The notes under the pieces: generated by a model
The model's input: the letters and a program-made list of their open reading frames with translations, nothing else
Told to the model about the DNA's origin: nothing
Databases searched by the model: none
Source: a virus
Direction: 5' to 3' (one strand)
IMG/VR virus record: IMGVR_UViG_3300025872_000165
Location: 1 to 34,297 of that record
Length of the DNA stretch: 34,297 bases
Part shown: piece after piece, positions 7,288-12,681 of the stretch
How the letters are laid out: the number at the start of each line of letters is the position of its first letter
Numbering within the stretch: the stretch's first letter is position 1
Translations under genes and position numbers: made by a program

Positions 7288-7406
7288 GCTGCCTCCAGCT
7301 CAGTCCGCTTGAAGATTTCGAGCCAGCGCAGGCGGAGGACTGCGTTTTCGGGGATCAGCCTAGGCTCGAATTGGGAAAGATACTGTTTTAGATGATTTCT
7401 TGTCAA
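7284..7406 (-). CDS. Possible 40-residue protein with TTG start
   Basis: A frame of 40 codons opens at TTG 7406 and ends in a TGA that overlaps the ATG of the DUF1376 gene (ATGA). The product would be basic and helical (LTRNHLKQYLSQFEPRLIPE, then NAVLRLRWLEIF). An AAGG lies only a few bases before the TTG, and the TTG itself is part of a TTGACA promoter-like box, so the gene and the promoter compete as explanations. The stop-start overlap supports translation; the poor start site argues against it. Confidence 0.35.
   Translation of the reverse strand: MTRNHLKQYLSQFEPRLIPENAVLRLRWLEIFKRTELEAA
7377..7406 (-). promoter_or_regulatory. Candidate sigma70 promoter for the leftward unit
   Basis: Leftward, TTGACA (7406-7401) is followed after 18 bp by TATCTT (7382-7377). 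The -35 box is perfect and the -10 box moderate. It lies just after the Cro-like gene and before the DUF1376 gene, where a promoter for the replication and late genes would be useful. It overlaps the possible TTG-started frame. Confidence 0.4.
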
Positions 7407-7443
7407 ACCTTATGGTGGGTATAGGGGCACCTGAGAAAACGGC

Positions 7444-7716
7444 TTATACGGCTTCCAGCGAAGCCACAAACGCATCCGAAAGCGGGGCTGGCGCTTCTGG
7501 CGCGTCAGGGGGGACAACCTGACTGGGATCAGCCCCTAACTCGTGCAGGTGCTTTAGATCAACTTCCAGCCGCCCTTCGGTGATGGCCCTGATCTGCCAC
7601 TGCCTAACCTCCGGGATCGTCTCCGACCACTGAGATACGGCAGGCCGGGAAATACCCAACGCATCTGCCAGCGCAGCCTGCGACCCAAAATGATTAATGG
7701 CGTCAGTTTTAGTCAT
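7444..7716 (-). CDS. Cro-like helix-turn-helix repressor
   Basis: This 90-residue protein starts at ATG 7716 (MTKTDAINHFGSQAALADAL). A classic helix-turn-helix follows: QAALADALGISRPAVSQW, then IPEVRQWQIRAITEGRL. This is very like P22 Cro and its relatives (DxIDHFGxQxAxAxALGIxxxAVSQWxExIPE). It should bind operators in the adjacent divergent region. The C-terminal 35 residues are Pro/Ala-rich and longer than in P22 Cro. A TTG at 7725 is an alternative start. No Shine-Dalgarno sequence lies before the ATG, and a promoter is placed so that transcription would begin at about the ATG, as in lambda cI from PRM. No partner repressor or integrase was found. Confidence 0.85.
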   Translation of the reverse strand: MTKTDAINHFGSQAALADALGISRPAVSQWSETIPEVRQWQIRAITEGRLEVDLKHLHELGADPSQVVPPDAPEAPAPLSDAFVASLEAV

Positions 7717-7723
7717 ACCGCGC

Positions 7724-7751
7724 AAAATAAGCGGGGTTTACAGAATGTCAA
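7724..7751 (-). promoter_or_regulatory. Promoter of the Cro-like gene, probably giving a leaderless transcript
   Basis: Leftward, TTGACA (7751-7746) and TATTTT (7729-7724) are separated by 16 bp. A start about seven bases past the -10 box falls at 7716-7717, the A of the regulator ATG. The -35 box overlaps a CAAGTG operator half-site, which suggests autoregulation. Confidence 0.55.
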
Positions 7752-7779
7752 GTGTTTTTTGCAAACTCAAGTGTACTTG
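7748..7779. promoter_or_regulatory. Candidate operator for the Cro-like regulator
   Basis: TCAAGTGT occurs at 7748-7755 and again at 7767-7774. The second copy is completed as CAAGT-GT-ACTTG (7768-7779), an inverted repeat with a 2-bp centre. The copies are 19 bp apart, and the first lies on the regulator promoter -35 box. Spacing and symmetry fit a dimeric helix-turn-helix protein. Confidence 0.55.
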
Positions 7780-7809
7780 GAATTATTTTTGATTTTTTGA
7801 AAAAAAGAG

Positions 7810-7840
7810 TGGACATTAGGGTAATAAGCTGGCTTAATAC
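7810..7840 (+). promoter_or_regulatory. Candidate early rightward promoter
   Basis: TGGACA (7810-7815) is followed after 18 bp by TTAATA (7834-7839), with an A/T-rich run at 7781-7808 just upstream like an UP element. Transcription from about 7846 would give a leader of about 38 bases before the first early gene. Other box choices exist nearby. The whole 7717-7883 gap holds only regulatory sequence. Confidence 0.4.
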
Positions 7841-7883
7841 CTCCACACCAGCACACCGCTGGCAGAACTGACCGGAGAACAGC

Positions 7884-8147
7884 ATGTACCGCTACGTTTG
7901 CTTTAACTGCGACCCTAACGGCCTTGTCCTGCACGACCACGAAGTCGATGTGTTACCCGGCGAACGAATAACGACCGAGTTTTGGGGTGCCGTTGGCACC
8001 ACTCAATTTGGTGGCAGCGTCATTTGCGGTGCATGCCGCTCTTTCGTGGAAAGGCACGCCATGTGCCGCACCTGCAACAACGGCACGCTGGAAACGGGGT
8101 ACGACGATTGTGCCCGTTGCCTTGAGGAGGAGCATGACCATGCTTAA
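7884..8147 (+). CDS. Early protein with four CxxC pairs
   Basis: This 87-residue protein is the first of the early unit, with GGAGA six bases before ATG. It has four CxxC pairs: Cys6/Cys9, Cys48/Cys51, Cys61/Cys64 and Cys76/Cys79, enough for two zinc sites. Possible extra ligands are HDHE at 17-20 and the EEHDHA end. The zinc-ribbon fold is inferred from spacing; no named family is recognised. As the first early gene it may bind a host protein or act on transcription. Its 3' end overlaps the next small gene by 14 bases. Confidence 0.75.
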   Translation: MYRYVCFNCDPNGLVLHDHEVDVLPGERITTEFWGAVGTTQFGGSVICGACRSFVERHAMCRTCNNGTLETGYDDCARCLEEEHDHA

Positions 8148-8238
8148 TTGGTTGGCGTCGCTCACATGGAGCGAGTCGGTGTTAATTATCGCGGCAGCAT
8201 TTGTCGCGTTGGTACTAATCAGGGAGTTATTTGAATGA
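8134..8238 (+). CDS. 34-residue single-span membrane protein
   Basis: A very strong ribosome site (GAGGAGGAG) sits just before ATG 8134. The peptide begins MTMLNWLASLTWSES and then has one hydrophobic helix, VLIIAAAFVALVLI (residues 17-30), ending RELFE. It overlaps the upstream gene by 14 bases, and its TGA overlaps the Erf ATG (ATGA). An N-out or N-in orientation cannot be decided. Small membrane peptides of this kind in early phage operons may act in superinfection exclusion or host membrane changes, but nothing specific is shown here. Confidence 0.65.
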   Translation: MTMLNWLASLTWSESVLIIAAAFVALVLIRELFE

Positions 8239-8861
8239 GCGAACAGTCAGCAGAGATTGGGGAGCTGGCGGCAGCTTTGGCCGTGGCGCAGGGCGAGATT
8301 ACGGGCGCATTGAAAGACAGTGCAAACCCGTTTTTTAAGTCTAAGTACGCCGATCTTGCGTCCGTCTGGGATGCTTGCCGGACAAGCCTTTCGAAGAACG
8401 GACTGGCCGTGATTCAAGTTGCGTCAACGTCAGATACAGGCGCAGCGGTTATCACGACAACGCTGGCCCATAAGTCCGGCCAGTGGATTCGAGGCACGCT
8501 GGCAATGATGCCGGTCAAGTCCGATCCGCAGGGCATGGGATCCGCCCTCACCTACGCACGCCGCTATGCGCTCGCGGCAATGGTAGGCGTCGCGCAGGTT
8601 GACGACGATGCCAATACCGCAAGCGGCAAGGTCACGCATACCAAGGCCGATCCGCTTGGCCGCGATGAGCTAGAAATAAACGAACAGCACGTAAAGTATG
8701 CAAATGCGTTTAAGGATGCTCTGTTGCATGGCGAACCTCTGCGAATCAAAGGACTGGCTGGTGACGTTCAAGACGAAGGAGAAGAATTTTATCGGGCCGT
8801 TTGGTCACTGCTTGACAGCAAAGTACGCTCAGAAATTAAGAAAATCCTAGCAGCAAAGTGA
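8235..8861 (+). CDS. erf: Erf-family single-strand annealing recombinase
   Basis: This 208-residue protein has the Erf-type N-terminal domain (about 1-135): LAAALAVAQGEITGALKDS, NPFFKSKYADLASVWDACR, then GSALTYARRYALAAMVGV and DDDAN. Erf proteins form rings that bind single-stranded DNA and anneal complementary strands, which lets P22-like phages circularise and make concatemers. The C-terminal 65 residues are helical and diverged (LEINEQHVKYANAFKDALL), where host or SSB contacts usually lie. The gene follows a membrane peptide with an ATGA overlap and precedes an SSB-tailed protein, so it is part of a recombination set. Confidence 0.9.
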   Translation: MSEQSAEIGELAAALAVAQGEITGALKDSANPFFKSKYADLASVWDACRTSLSKNGLAVIQVASTSDTGAAVITTTLAHKSGQWIRGTLAMMPVKSDPQGMGSALTYARRYALAAMVGVAQVDDDANTASGKVTHTKADPLGRDELEINEQHVKYANAFKDALLHGEPLRIKGLAGDVQDEGEEFYRAVWSLLDSKVRSEIKKILAAK

Positions 8862-8869
8862 GAACAGAA

Positions 8870-9094
8870 ATGAAACGAGATAATAGCGGAACGATTGGGA
8901 AAAATGATCGACGCACGCAGGACAATCATCCAACACACAGTGGGTCGGCCATGATTGATGGCCGGGAATACTGGATTAACGGTTGGGTTAAAAACAGCGA
9001 TTGGGGATCGTTCCTGAGCCTGTCGTTTAGGGCAAAGGAACCGCGACAAGAGCCGGTTTCCGATACCCCTTTCAATGATGACATTCCCTTTTGA
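8870..9094 (+). CDS. Mini protein with an SSB-type acidic tip (DDIPF)
   Basis: ATG at 8870 gives 74 residues; a GTG at 8858 would add four. The core (28-57) reads MIDGREYWINGWVKN followed by GSFLSLSFRAKE, which looks like three beta strands. The C-terminus FNDDIPF matches the DDIPF tip of bacterial SSB proteins, which docks recombination and replication enzymes. The protein is too short for a full OB fold, so it may be a minimal single-strand binder or a tail mimic. It lies right after Erf. Related small phage proteins exist, but I know of no assigned function. Confidence 0.65.
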   Translation: MKRDNSGTIGKNDRRTQDNHPTHSGSAMIDGREYWINGWVKNSDWGSFLSLSFRAKEPRQEPVSDTPFNDDIPF

Positions 9095-9102
9095 GGTGAC
9101 AC

Positions 9103-9297
9103 ATGGACGCATTCCAAGCTGAGATTGGCGGATATAGCCAGCAGAAGTCGCGGCAGATCAAAGTTGTGCTGTATGCCGACGAGGTTTACGCACAGACCAT
9201 TGCGCGGCTGTTTCCTGTCGGCACGCAGGTAGCTGTGGCCGCACTGGTCGATACCACGACTGGCGAAATCAATGAATCGGCTGCGGCGCTTCGCTAA
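9103..9297 (+). CDS. Early protein of unknown function (64 residues)
   Basis: The product reads MDAFQAEIGGYSQQKSRQIK, then a hydrophobic beta segment VVLYADEVYAQTIARLF and VGTQVAVAALVDTTTGEI. It looks like a small alpha/beta domain, with no Cys and no membrane segment. A GAGGTGA site precedes ATG 9103 and includes the stop of the previous gene, so the spacing is tight. Its 3' end overlaps the Ref-like nuclease gene by 26 bases in another frame. Placement between the SSB-tailed protein and the nuclease suggests a recombination accessory, which is inference only. Confidence 0.6.
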   Translation: MDAFQAEIGGYSQQKSRQIKVVLYADEVYAQTIARLFPVGTQVAVAALVDTTTGEINESAAALR

Positions 9298-9604
9298 GTT
9301 GCAAGAAATTGGTTGCGTAGCCTGCCTCATCGAAGGGGTAGGCTACCAACCCTGCGACATCCACCACATTGTCGACAAGGGGTACAGAGAGCATTCAGGA
9401 GGCGATAACGCGACGATCGGGCTGTGCCCTTGGCATCACAGAGGACTGATCCCTGAGCAGCTCTCGCGGTTTGAGACTGAGGAAATGCTTGGCCCTTCAC
9501 TAGCCCTGCAAAAAAAAGCGTTCATTCAAAAATATGGAACAGAACGAGAATTGCTGGCAATCGTGGATGAAATCATTAACTCGGACAACTTGCTTTTACA
9601 TTGA
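9272..9604 (+). CDS. Ref-like HNH nuclease (RecA-dependent type)
   Basis: This 110-residue protein has the pattern of the Ref-like HNH family: GCVACL (Cys15, Cys18), CDIHHIV (Cys28, His31, His32), then IGLCPWHHRG (Cys52, His55, His56). P1 Ref is a RecA-dependent nuclease that cuts in D-loops. The short, core-only length matches phage versions. It should bind zinc and Mg2+ and cut DNA, and it sits in the Erf cluster, so a recombination role is likely. It starts inside the previous gene by 26 bases, with a weak ribosome site; translation is probably coupled. Confidence 0.8.
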   Translation: MNRLRRFAKLQEIGCVACLIEGVGYQPCDIHHIVDKGYREHSGGDNATIGLCPWHHRGLIPEQLSRFETEEMLGPSLALQKKAFIQKYGTERELLAIVDEIINSDNLLLH

Positions 9605-9611
9605 GAAATTT

Positions 9612-9920
9612 ATGAAATCTTATTTTAAAAAGCTTGGCGCTTTTGCGCGGAATTCCGATCCCGATACTTCAAAGAAAGCTGCGGCAAAAATCGATACTTC
9701 AACGCTCGAAATGGCCGTCTATCGAGTCATTGCGTCACATGGCAAACGCGGCTGCACCAGTGACGACATTATCAACTCGCCGGTAATGGCAAACATTTCG
9801 TATGGTGCAATCACTCCGCGTTATGCGGTATTGCTTCGCAAGCGACTGATTGAGGATACCGGCGAACGTCGCAAGGCCGCGTCTGGCCGTTACCAGCGGG
9901 TTATGAGGGTAAACAAGTGA
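9612..9920 (+). CDS. Probable winged-helix protein
   Basis: ATG 9612 gives 102 residues and comes 7 bases after the nuclease stop; longer frames upstream are shadows of that gene. The product has KKLGAFARNSDPDTSKKAAA, then a helix (LEMAVYRVIASHG), GCTSDDII, SYGAITPRYAVLLRKRLI and a basic wing with ERRKAASGRYQRV. This layout is seen in phage winged-helix proteins with the ARNSDPxTSxxAA opening. It probably binds DNA. Its target cannot be told from sequence; control of early genes or replication is possible. The TGA overlaps the GTG of the next gene. Confidence 0.65.
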   Translation: MKSYFKKLGAFARNSDPDTSKKAAAKIDTSTLEMAVYRVIASHGKRGCTSDDIINSPVMANISYGAITPRYAVLLRKRLIEDTGERRKAASGRYQRVMRVNK

Positions 9921-10108
9921 ACAGCATAATCATTATTGGCTTACTCGGGGTAGCCTTTGCCCTGTGGCTGTTGCTTGTAATTGTTGCATGGATCGACCGC
10001 CGCAGCTTTATGCGACTGAATGAAGGCCCACATAAAAGCACCATGCGACTTGCGGAACAGTTAGATATTGCATGGCGTCGCAACAGAAGGCGGGAGCGTG
10101 AGCTGTGA
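9917..10108 (+). CDS. Small membrane protein with a basic tail
   Basis: This 63-residue protein starts at GTG 9917, which overlaps the previous TGA (GTGA). Residues 3-25 (IIIIGLLGVAFALWLLLVIVAW) form one membrane helix. The rest is charged, with a basic end (RRNRRREREL), so the tail probably stays in the cytoplasm by the positive-inside rule. It is the second single-span membrane protein in the early unit. No family is recognised. The stop is shared with the GTG start of the next gene. Confidence 0.55.
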   Translation: MNSIIIIGLLGVAFALWLLLVIVAWIDRRSFMRLNEGPHKSTMRLAEQLDIAWRRNRRREREL

Positions 10109-10353
10109 TTGACACTCAAAGCGAATCAGGATCTTGGCAACGCGACTGGGATAGCCGCTATCACACCTCAACCGAGTACCAGCACCGCATCAATGAGCTA
10201 ATGACAGAAATTGCTCAGGCTTACGATCAAAGGGACAGGTACAGGATTGCCATGCTTAACGTGCTGGCACTTGTGCGCGGTAAGGTGCCAAACGAGCGTT
10301 ATATGCCTGACCAGATTTATGACATCCTTTCAGGAGCGCTGGAACGTGATTGA
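10105..10353 (+). CDS. Early helical protein of unknown function (82 residues)
   Basis: The frame opens at GTG 10105, overlapping the previous stop by four bases. The product begins MIDTQSESGSWQRDWDSRYH, then has a long helix (YQHRINELMTEIAQAYDQRD) and ends DQIYDILSGALERD. It is mostly helical and acidic at the end. It overlaps the DUF6378 gene by 8 bases. No known family is recognised. The chain of GTG starts through this stretch suggests these small genes are translated as a coupled set. Confidence 0.55.
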   Translation: MIDTQSESGSWQRDWDSRYHTSTEYQHRINELMTEIAQAYDQRDRYRIAMLNVLALVRGKVPNERYMPDQIYDILSGALERD

Positions 10354-10603
10354 GCAAACATTAAAGGATCGTGGCCGCAGATATGGCGATTACGCGGTGG
10401 TTGCAGAGCATTCGCAGATGCTTAAGCAGCTATTCCGGGCCTCAAAACAATGGGACAGGCTTGCAAACTATCAACGTGAATCGCTTGACATGATTGCAAA
10501 CAAGCTTGCCCGGATCATGAACGGCGACAGGTTTTACGCTGATAGCTGGATTGACATTGCCGGATACGCGACGTTAGTGGCGCAGGAGCTGCAACGTGAT
10601 TAG
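10346..10603 (+). CDS. DUF6378-like protein
   Basis: GTG 10346 gives 85 residues: MIEQTLKDRGRRYGDYAVVA, a helix with QWDRLANYQRESLDMIANKL, then ARIMNGDRFYADSWIDIAGY. The order TLKDRGxRYGDY, QxESLxMIxxKxARIxNGD and DSWxDIAGYAxLV is one I recognise as the phage family DUF6378. It is a small all-helical protein that resembles MazG-like folds in its ExxxK...DxxxD layout, but nucleotide hydrolysis is not shown. It overlaps the previous gene by 8 bases and the next zinc-ribbon gene by 8 bases. Confidence 0.75.
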   Translation: MIEQTLKDRGRRYGDYAVVAEHSQMLKQLFRASKQWDRLANYQRESLDMIANKLARIMNGDRFYADSWIDIAGYATLVAQELQRD

Positions 10604-10733
10604 GCGATGCTCGAAATGCCAGAAACATAAAGAAATTACTGGCGGATCGGTAACCGGGGATGGCCGTAAATTTGTATGTAAGGAATGCAATGAGAAAGCT
10701 AAAAGAGTTCCACAAAGACCTATCAAGATTTGA
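10596..10733 (+). CDS. Mini zinc-ribbon protein A (45 residues)
   Basis: GTG 10596 opens a 45-codon frame that overlaps the DUF6378 gene by 8 bases. It has Cys5-x2-Cys8 and Cys28-x2-Cys31 around a HKEITGGSVTGDGRKF core, which fits one zinc ribbon. The C-terminus is basic (KRVPQRPIKI). It is one of three related mini proteins here, sharing C-x2-C-(7-8 residues)-GG-...-(K/R)F-(V/I)-C-x-E-C. It overlaps the next member by 44 bases in another frame. Zinc binding is inferred from spacing; nucleic-acid or protein contact is possible. Confidence 0.65.
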   Translation: MIRRCSKCQKHKEITGGSVTGDGRKFVCKECNEKAKRVPQRPIKI

Positions 10734-10851
10734 TCGGATGTGCGCTCTTTGCAAAACAAGGAAACCGCTTAAAGGCGGAAAAGTTATTCGCAACAGAGTA
10801 ACGGCTGAGAAGTTTATTTGCGGGGAATGTAATGAAAGAAAAGCTGGATGA
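10690..10851 (+). CDS. Mini zinc-ribbon protein B (53 residues)
   Basis: ATG 10690 follows an AAGGAA site and gives 53 residues; longer upstream extensions lie within gene A. The basic N-terminus (MRKLKEFHKDLSRFDR) is followed by Cys18-x2-Cys21, KTRKPLKGGKVIRNR, and Cys44-x2-Cys47 within KFICGECNERKAG. It is a clear paralogue of mini proteins A and C. It begins 44 bases before gene A ends and finishes 20 bases into the next gene, so coding density is extreme. A role in binding nucleic acid or a host factor is inferred. Confidence 0.7.
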   Translation: MRKLKEFHKDLSRFDRMCALCKTRKPLKGGKVIRNRVTAEKFICGECNERKAG

Positions 10852-11197
10852 TGCAAAACATGAGCCTTTTATAGACGCTGGCTTTGCAACTCCGTGGAGA
10901 AAACGAGGAGATTACGATCCTTATGTTTCGCTTTGGATGAGCGTTTTGCAGCTTGCCATCAGCGATTCCGACAGCACATATGAATCATTGCGACGGCCTG
11001 CAAGAGAATGGATTTTTTCCGCTGATAAGACTCCCGGCTCGTTTCGATGGATTTGTGACCATGTTGGGCTTGATTGGATGATTTTACAGTCTGCTTGTAT
11101 AAGCAAAACAAAAAGACAAGCCTTGGTCAAAAGTCAAGAAAAATCTCAAAAAGATGTGCAAAGATTAAAAGCACGACAAAAAGTTAAGAAATCCTAA
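10832..11197 (+). CDS. Early protein with a RRPAREWIFS...PGSFRWICD motif
   Basis: This 121-residue protein has GGGGAATGTA before ATG 10832. The middle reads SLWMSVLQLAISDSD, RRPAREWIFSADK and PGSFRWICDHVGLDWMIL. Small phage proteins with a (R)xAxxWIFSxDxxPxSFxWICxxLGLD pattern occur widely; the second half looks like a helix-turn-helix. I cannot give a firm family name. The C-terminal 30 residues are strongly basic (Lys-rich), consistent with DNA binding. It separates mini zinc-ribbon genes B and C. A regulatory role is plausible. Confidence 0.65.
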   Translation: MKEKLDDAKHEPFIDAGFATPWRKRGDYDPYVSLWMSVLQLAISDSDSTYESLRRPAREWIFSADKTPGSFRWICDHVGLDWMILQSACISKTKRQALVKSQEKSQKDVQRLKARQKVKKS

Positions 11198-11209
11198 TTT
11201 AGACAGGTT

Positions 11210-11329
11210 ATGCTTTACACGCGCTTATGCTCTGTTTGCAAAAAACACCGGCCAATTCTTGGTGGATCAACGTCTCCAAAGAGGTTTATATGCGCGGAAT
11301 GCAAGAAACAACAAGCGAACGAACCCTGA
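11210..11329 (+). CDS. Mini zinc-ribbon protein C (39 residues)
   Basis: ATG 11210 gives a 39-residue product: MLYTRLCSVCKKHRPILGGS, then a short loop and RFICAECKKQQANEP. Cys7/Cys10 and Cys28/Cys31 make one zinc ribbon. The match to proteins A and B is clear, both in the C-x2-C-K-x-x-R/H pattern and in the GG and F-I-C-x-E-C positions. Its loop is the shortest of the three. It overlaps the next gene by 40 bases in another frame. The ribosome site is weak (AGG four bases before ATG), and the start is the only ATG before the first Cys pair. Confidence 0.65.
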   Translation: MLYTRLCSVCKKHRPILGGSTSPKRFICAECKKQQANEP

Positions 11330-11538
11330 CAAACTTTGCCTGCGTTTACTGCGGCAAGCCCGTACGGGAAGCACATAGCCCGTGCTGCGGTGAGGTCGGC
11401 CACACGCACAAGCTGGTGCAATGCAATGAGTGCCACGGCAGGGGAGAGTACGAAACACGCGGTTCTTTTAGCCGAACCATTGATTGTATGTATTGCAATG
11501 GCACTGGAATGGTGCCGGAACAGGAGGAAATGGCATGA
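11290..11538 (+). CDS. DnaJ-type zinc-finger protein
   Basis: ATG 11290 follows AGAGG and gives 82 residues. It has CVYCGKP (Cys18, Cys21), a CCGE pair (Cys32, Cys33), then CNECHGRGEY (Cys45, Cys48) and CMYCNGTGM (Cys66, Cys69). The two CxxCxGxG elements are the signature of the DnaJ central zinc-binding region. No J-domain is present, so it is not a chaperone partner of DnaK by itself; such free-standing fingers are common in phages. The TGA overlaps the next ATG (ATGA). It extends the run of zinc proteins in this unit to five. Confidence 0.75.
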   Translation: MRGMQETTSERTLTNFACVYCGKPVREAHSPCCGEVGHTHKLVQCNECHGRGEYETRGSFSRTIDCMYCNGTGMVPEQEEMA

Positions 11539-11756
11539 GCAACCTCACCACAAAGGAGCCGACCTTGGCCTGCGCCTTCAAGCGAGGCGATACCGTCCGG
11601 TGGAACGCCATCGCTCTCGACAAGCGCGATGCTTCCGGCTGGCGGGTTACCGGAGTTGCTTGCCGCACGGGACTGCTGCCCATGTACCACGTTCGCAAAG
11701 GACGTGTGACCGGTGAGGCTCCGCAGGACGAACTGGAAAGGGAGATCGCGCCATGA
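11535..11756 (+). CDS. Small beta-rich early protein (unknown)
   Basis: ATG 11535 follows CAGGAGG and overlaps the previous stop; it gives 73 residues. The middle reads FKRGDTVRWNAIALDKRDAS, then WRVTGVACRTGLLPMYHVRK and GRVTGEAPQDEL. GDxVRW followed by a WRVxGV strand suggests a small SH3-like barrel. No family is assigned. The gene overlaps the next by four bases (ATGA). Codon use from here on becomes richer in G and C than in the mini zinc-ribbon stretch. Confidence 0.6.
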   Translation: MSNLTTKEPTLACAFKRGDTVRWNAIALDKRDASGWRVTGVACRTGLLPMYHVRKGRVTGEAPQDELEREIAP

Positions 11757-12337
11757 CCAAGGTGCCAGAAACGATATGGGCTGTGATTGACCCCGACAGC
11801 GGCGGCGTTGTCATTGCCGCTGGCTGGCCTGAAGCTTGCCACGAGCATATCAACGAGGCGATCGCGGACGACATCGACGGCGCGTGCCGCTGGGTTGTGC
11901 GCCAGTACGCCAACAGCCTGAATAGAGCAGCACACGAACCGTTAACGGTGGACGTGGCAGAGAAGGTGAAGATCCTCCGCCGCCATGCCGACATTCACCG
12001 CTACGCCGTGAGGGTGGAAATTGAGCGCGAGGCCCTGAAGGAACAGGCAGACATCTTCGACGGGGCCGCAGACCTAATCGAATCTCTGGCGAGAGCCGCT
12101 CCACCGCCGAGAACCGCTCGCAGCGTCACGTTGACCGGCTACCAGTTGCAGGAGGCTCTGGACTTCATCGCGCCCGACCGCACGCCGGATGAACTGGAGA
12201 CGGAGGCGTCGATTCAATACGGACCCGGACATGCGGGCGTCGCGTACTACTGCGGCCTTGCGGAGTATCCAGAGGAAGGCTCGATAGTCCTCGACGAGCG
12301 ACCCGCTCAAGCGAAGTTAGGTGTCGAGTCCAAATGA
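11753..12337 (+). CDS. Two-part early protein of unknown function (194 residues)
   Basis: The N-terminal part (1-115) starts MTKVPETIWAVIDPDSGGVV, with CHEHINEAIADDIDGACRWV, and looks alpha/beta with a helical middle. After a Pro/Arg linker (APPPRTARS) the C-terminal part (about 122-185) reads LTGYQLQEALDFIAPDRTPD, then YYCGLAEYPEEGSIVLDE. The second part resembles a short domain I have seen at the end of other phage proteins, with ALDFxxPDRxxDxLE and EYPEEGSIxLDE. The join looks like a fusion. The gene overlaps both neighbours by four bases. Confidence 0.6.
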   Translation: MTKVPETIWAVIDPDSGGVVIAAGWPEACHEHINEAIADDIDGACRWVVRQYANSLNRAAHEPLTVDVAEKVKILRRHADIHRYAVRVEIEREALKEQADIFDGAADLIESLARAAPPPRTARSVTLTGYQLQEALDFIAPDRTPDELETEASIQYGPGHAGVAYYCGLAEYPEEGSIVLDERPAQAKLGVESK

Positions 12338-12681
12338 ACGGGCCGCCCGAAGCGTGGCACAACGATCCAAATCTCGAAATCAAAGTACTTAAATGGCCGG
12401 AGGTAACCGTGAGCTATGAAGTGTGGGGCGAACCCGAGGACCCGCCAGAGTTGCCCGATGGGTGGTGGGACGAGGATACCGTCTATCGAGTTCAGGGCGC
12501 TGTAAAGGCGCTTGCCTCTGAGTCCCTGTACGAAGGCGGGAAGATGGAGAACGGCGTGAGTGTTCGATTTCTCCAGCGCATGACCCTATTGCAGGATGAA
12601 TGCGGCCTGATGACGAAGCCGCATGAGATCGCGCTTGTCGAGGAAGCTAGAGCCGCTCTGGAAACGACAGGTAACAAATGA
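12334..12681 (+). CDS. Early protein of unknown function (115 residues)
   Basis: This acidic protein starts MNGPPEAWHNDPNLEIKVLK and has VSYEVWGEPEDPPELPDGWW, then a helical half with VSVRFLQRMTLLQDECGLM. There is no membrane segment. It overlaps the previous gene and ThyX by four bases each (ATGA). I do not recognise a family. Its place between an unknown fusion protein and ThyX says little about the role. Confidence 0.55.
   Translation: MNGPPEAWHNDPNLEIKVLKWPEVTVSYEVWGEPEDPPELPDGWWDEDTVYRVQGAVKALASESLYEGGKMENGVSVRFLQRMTLLQDECGLMTKPHEIALVEEARAALETTGNK

Noticed and set aside
11468-11935. A 155-codon minus-strand frame in the early region
   Set aside because: It runs opposite three overlapping early genes that have good starts and stop-start overlaps, and its product shows no recognisable pattern.
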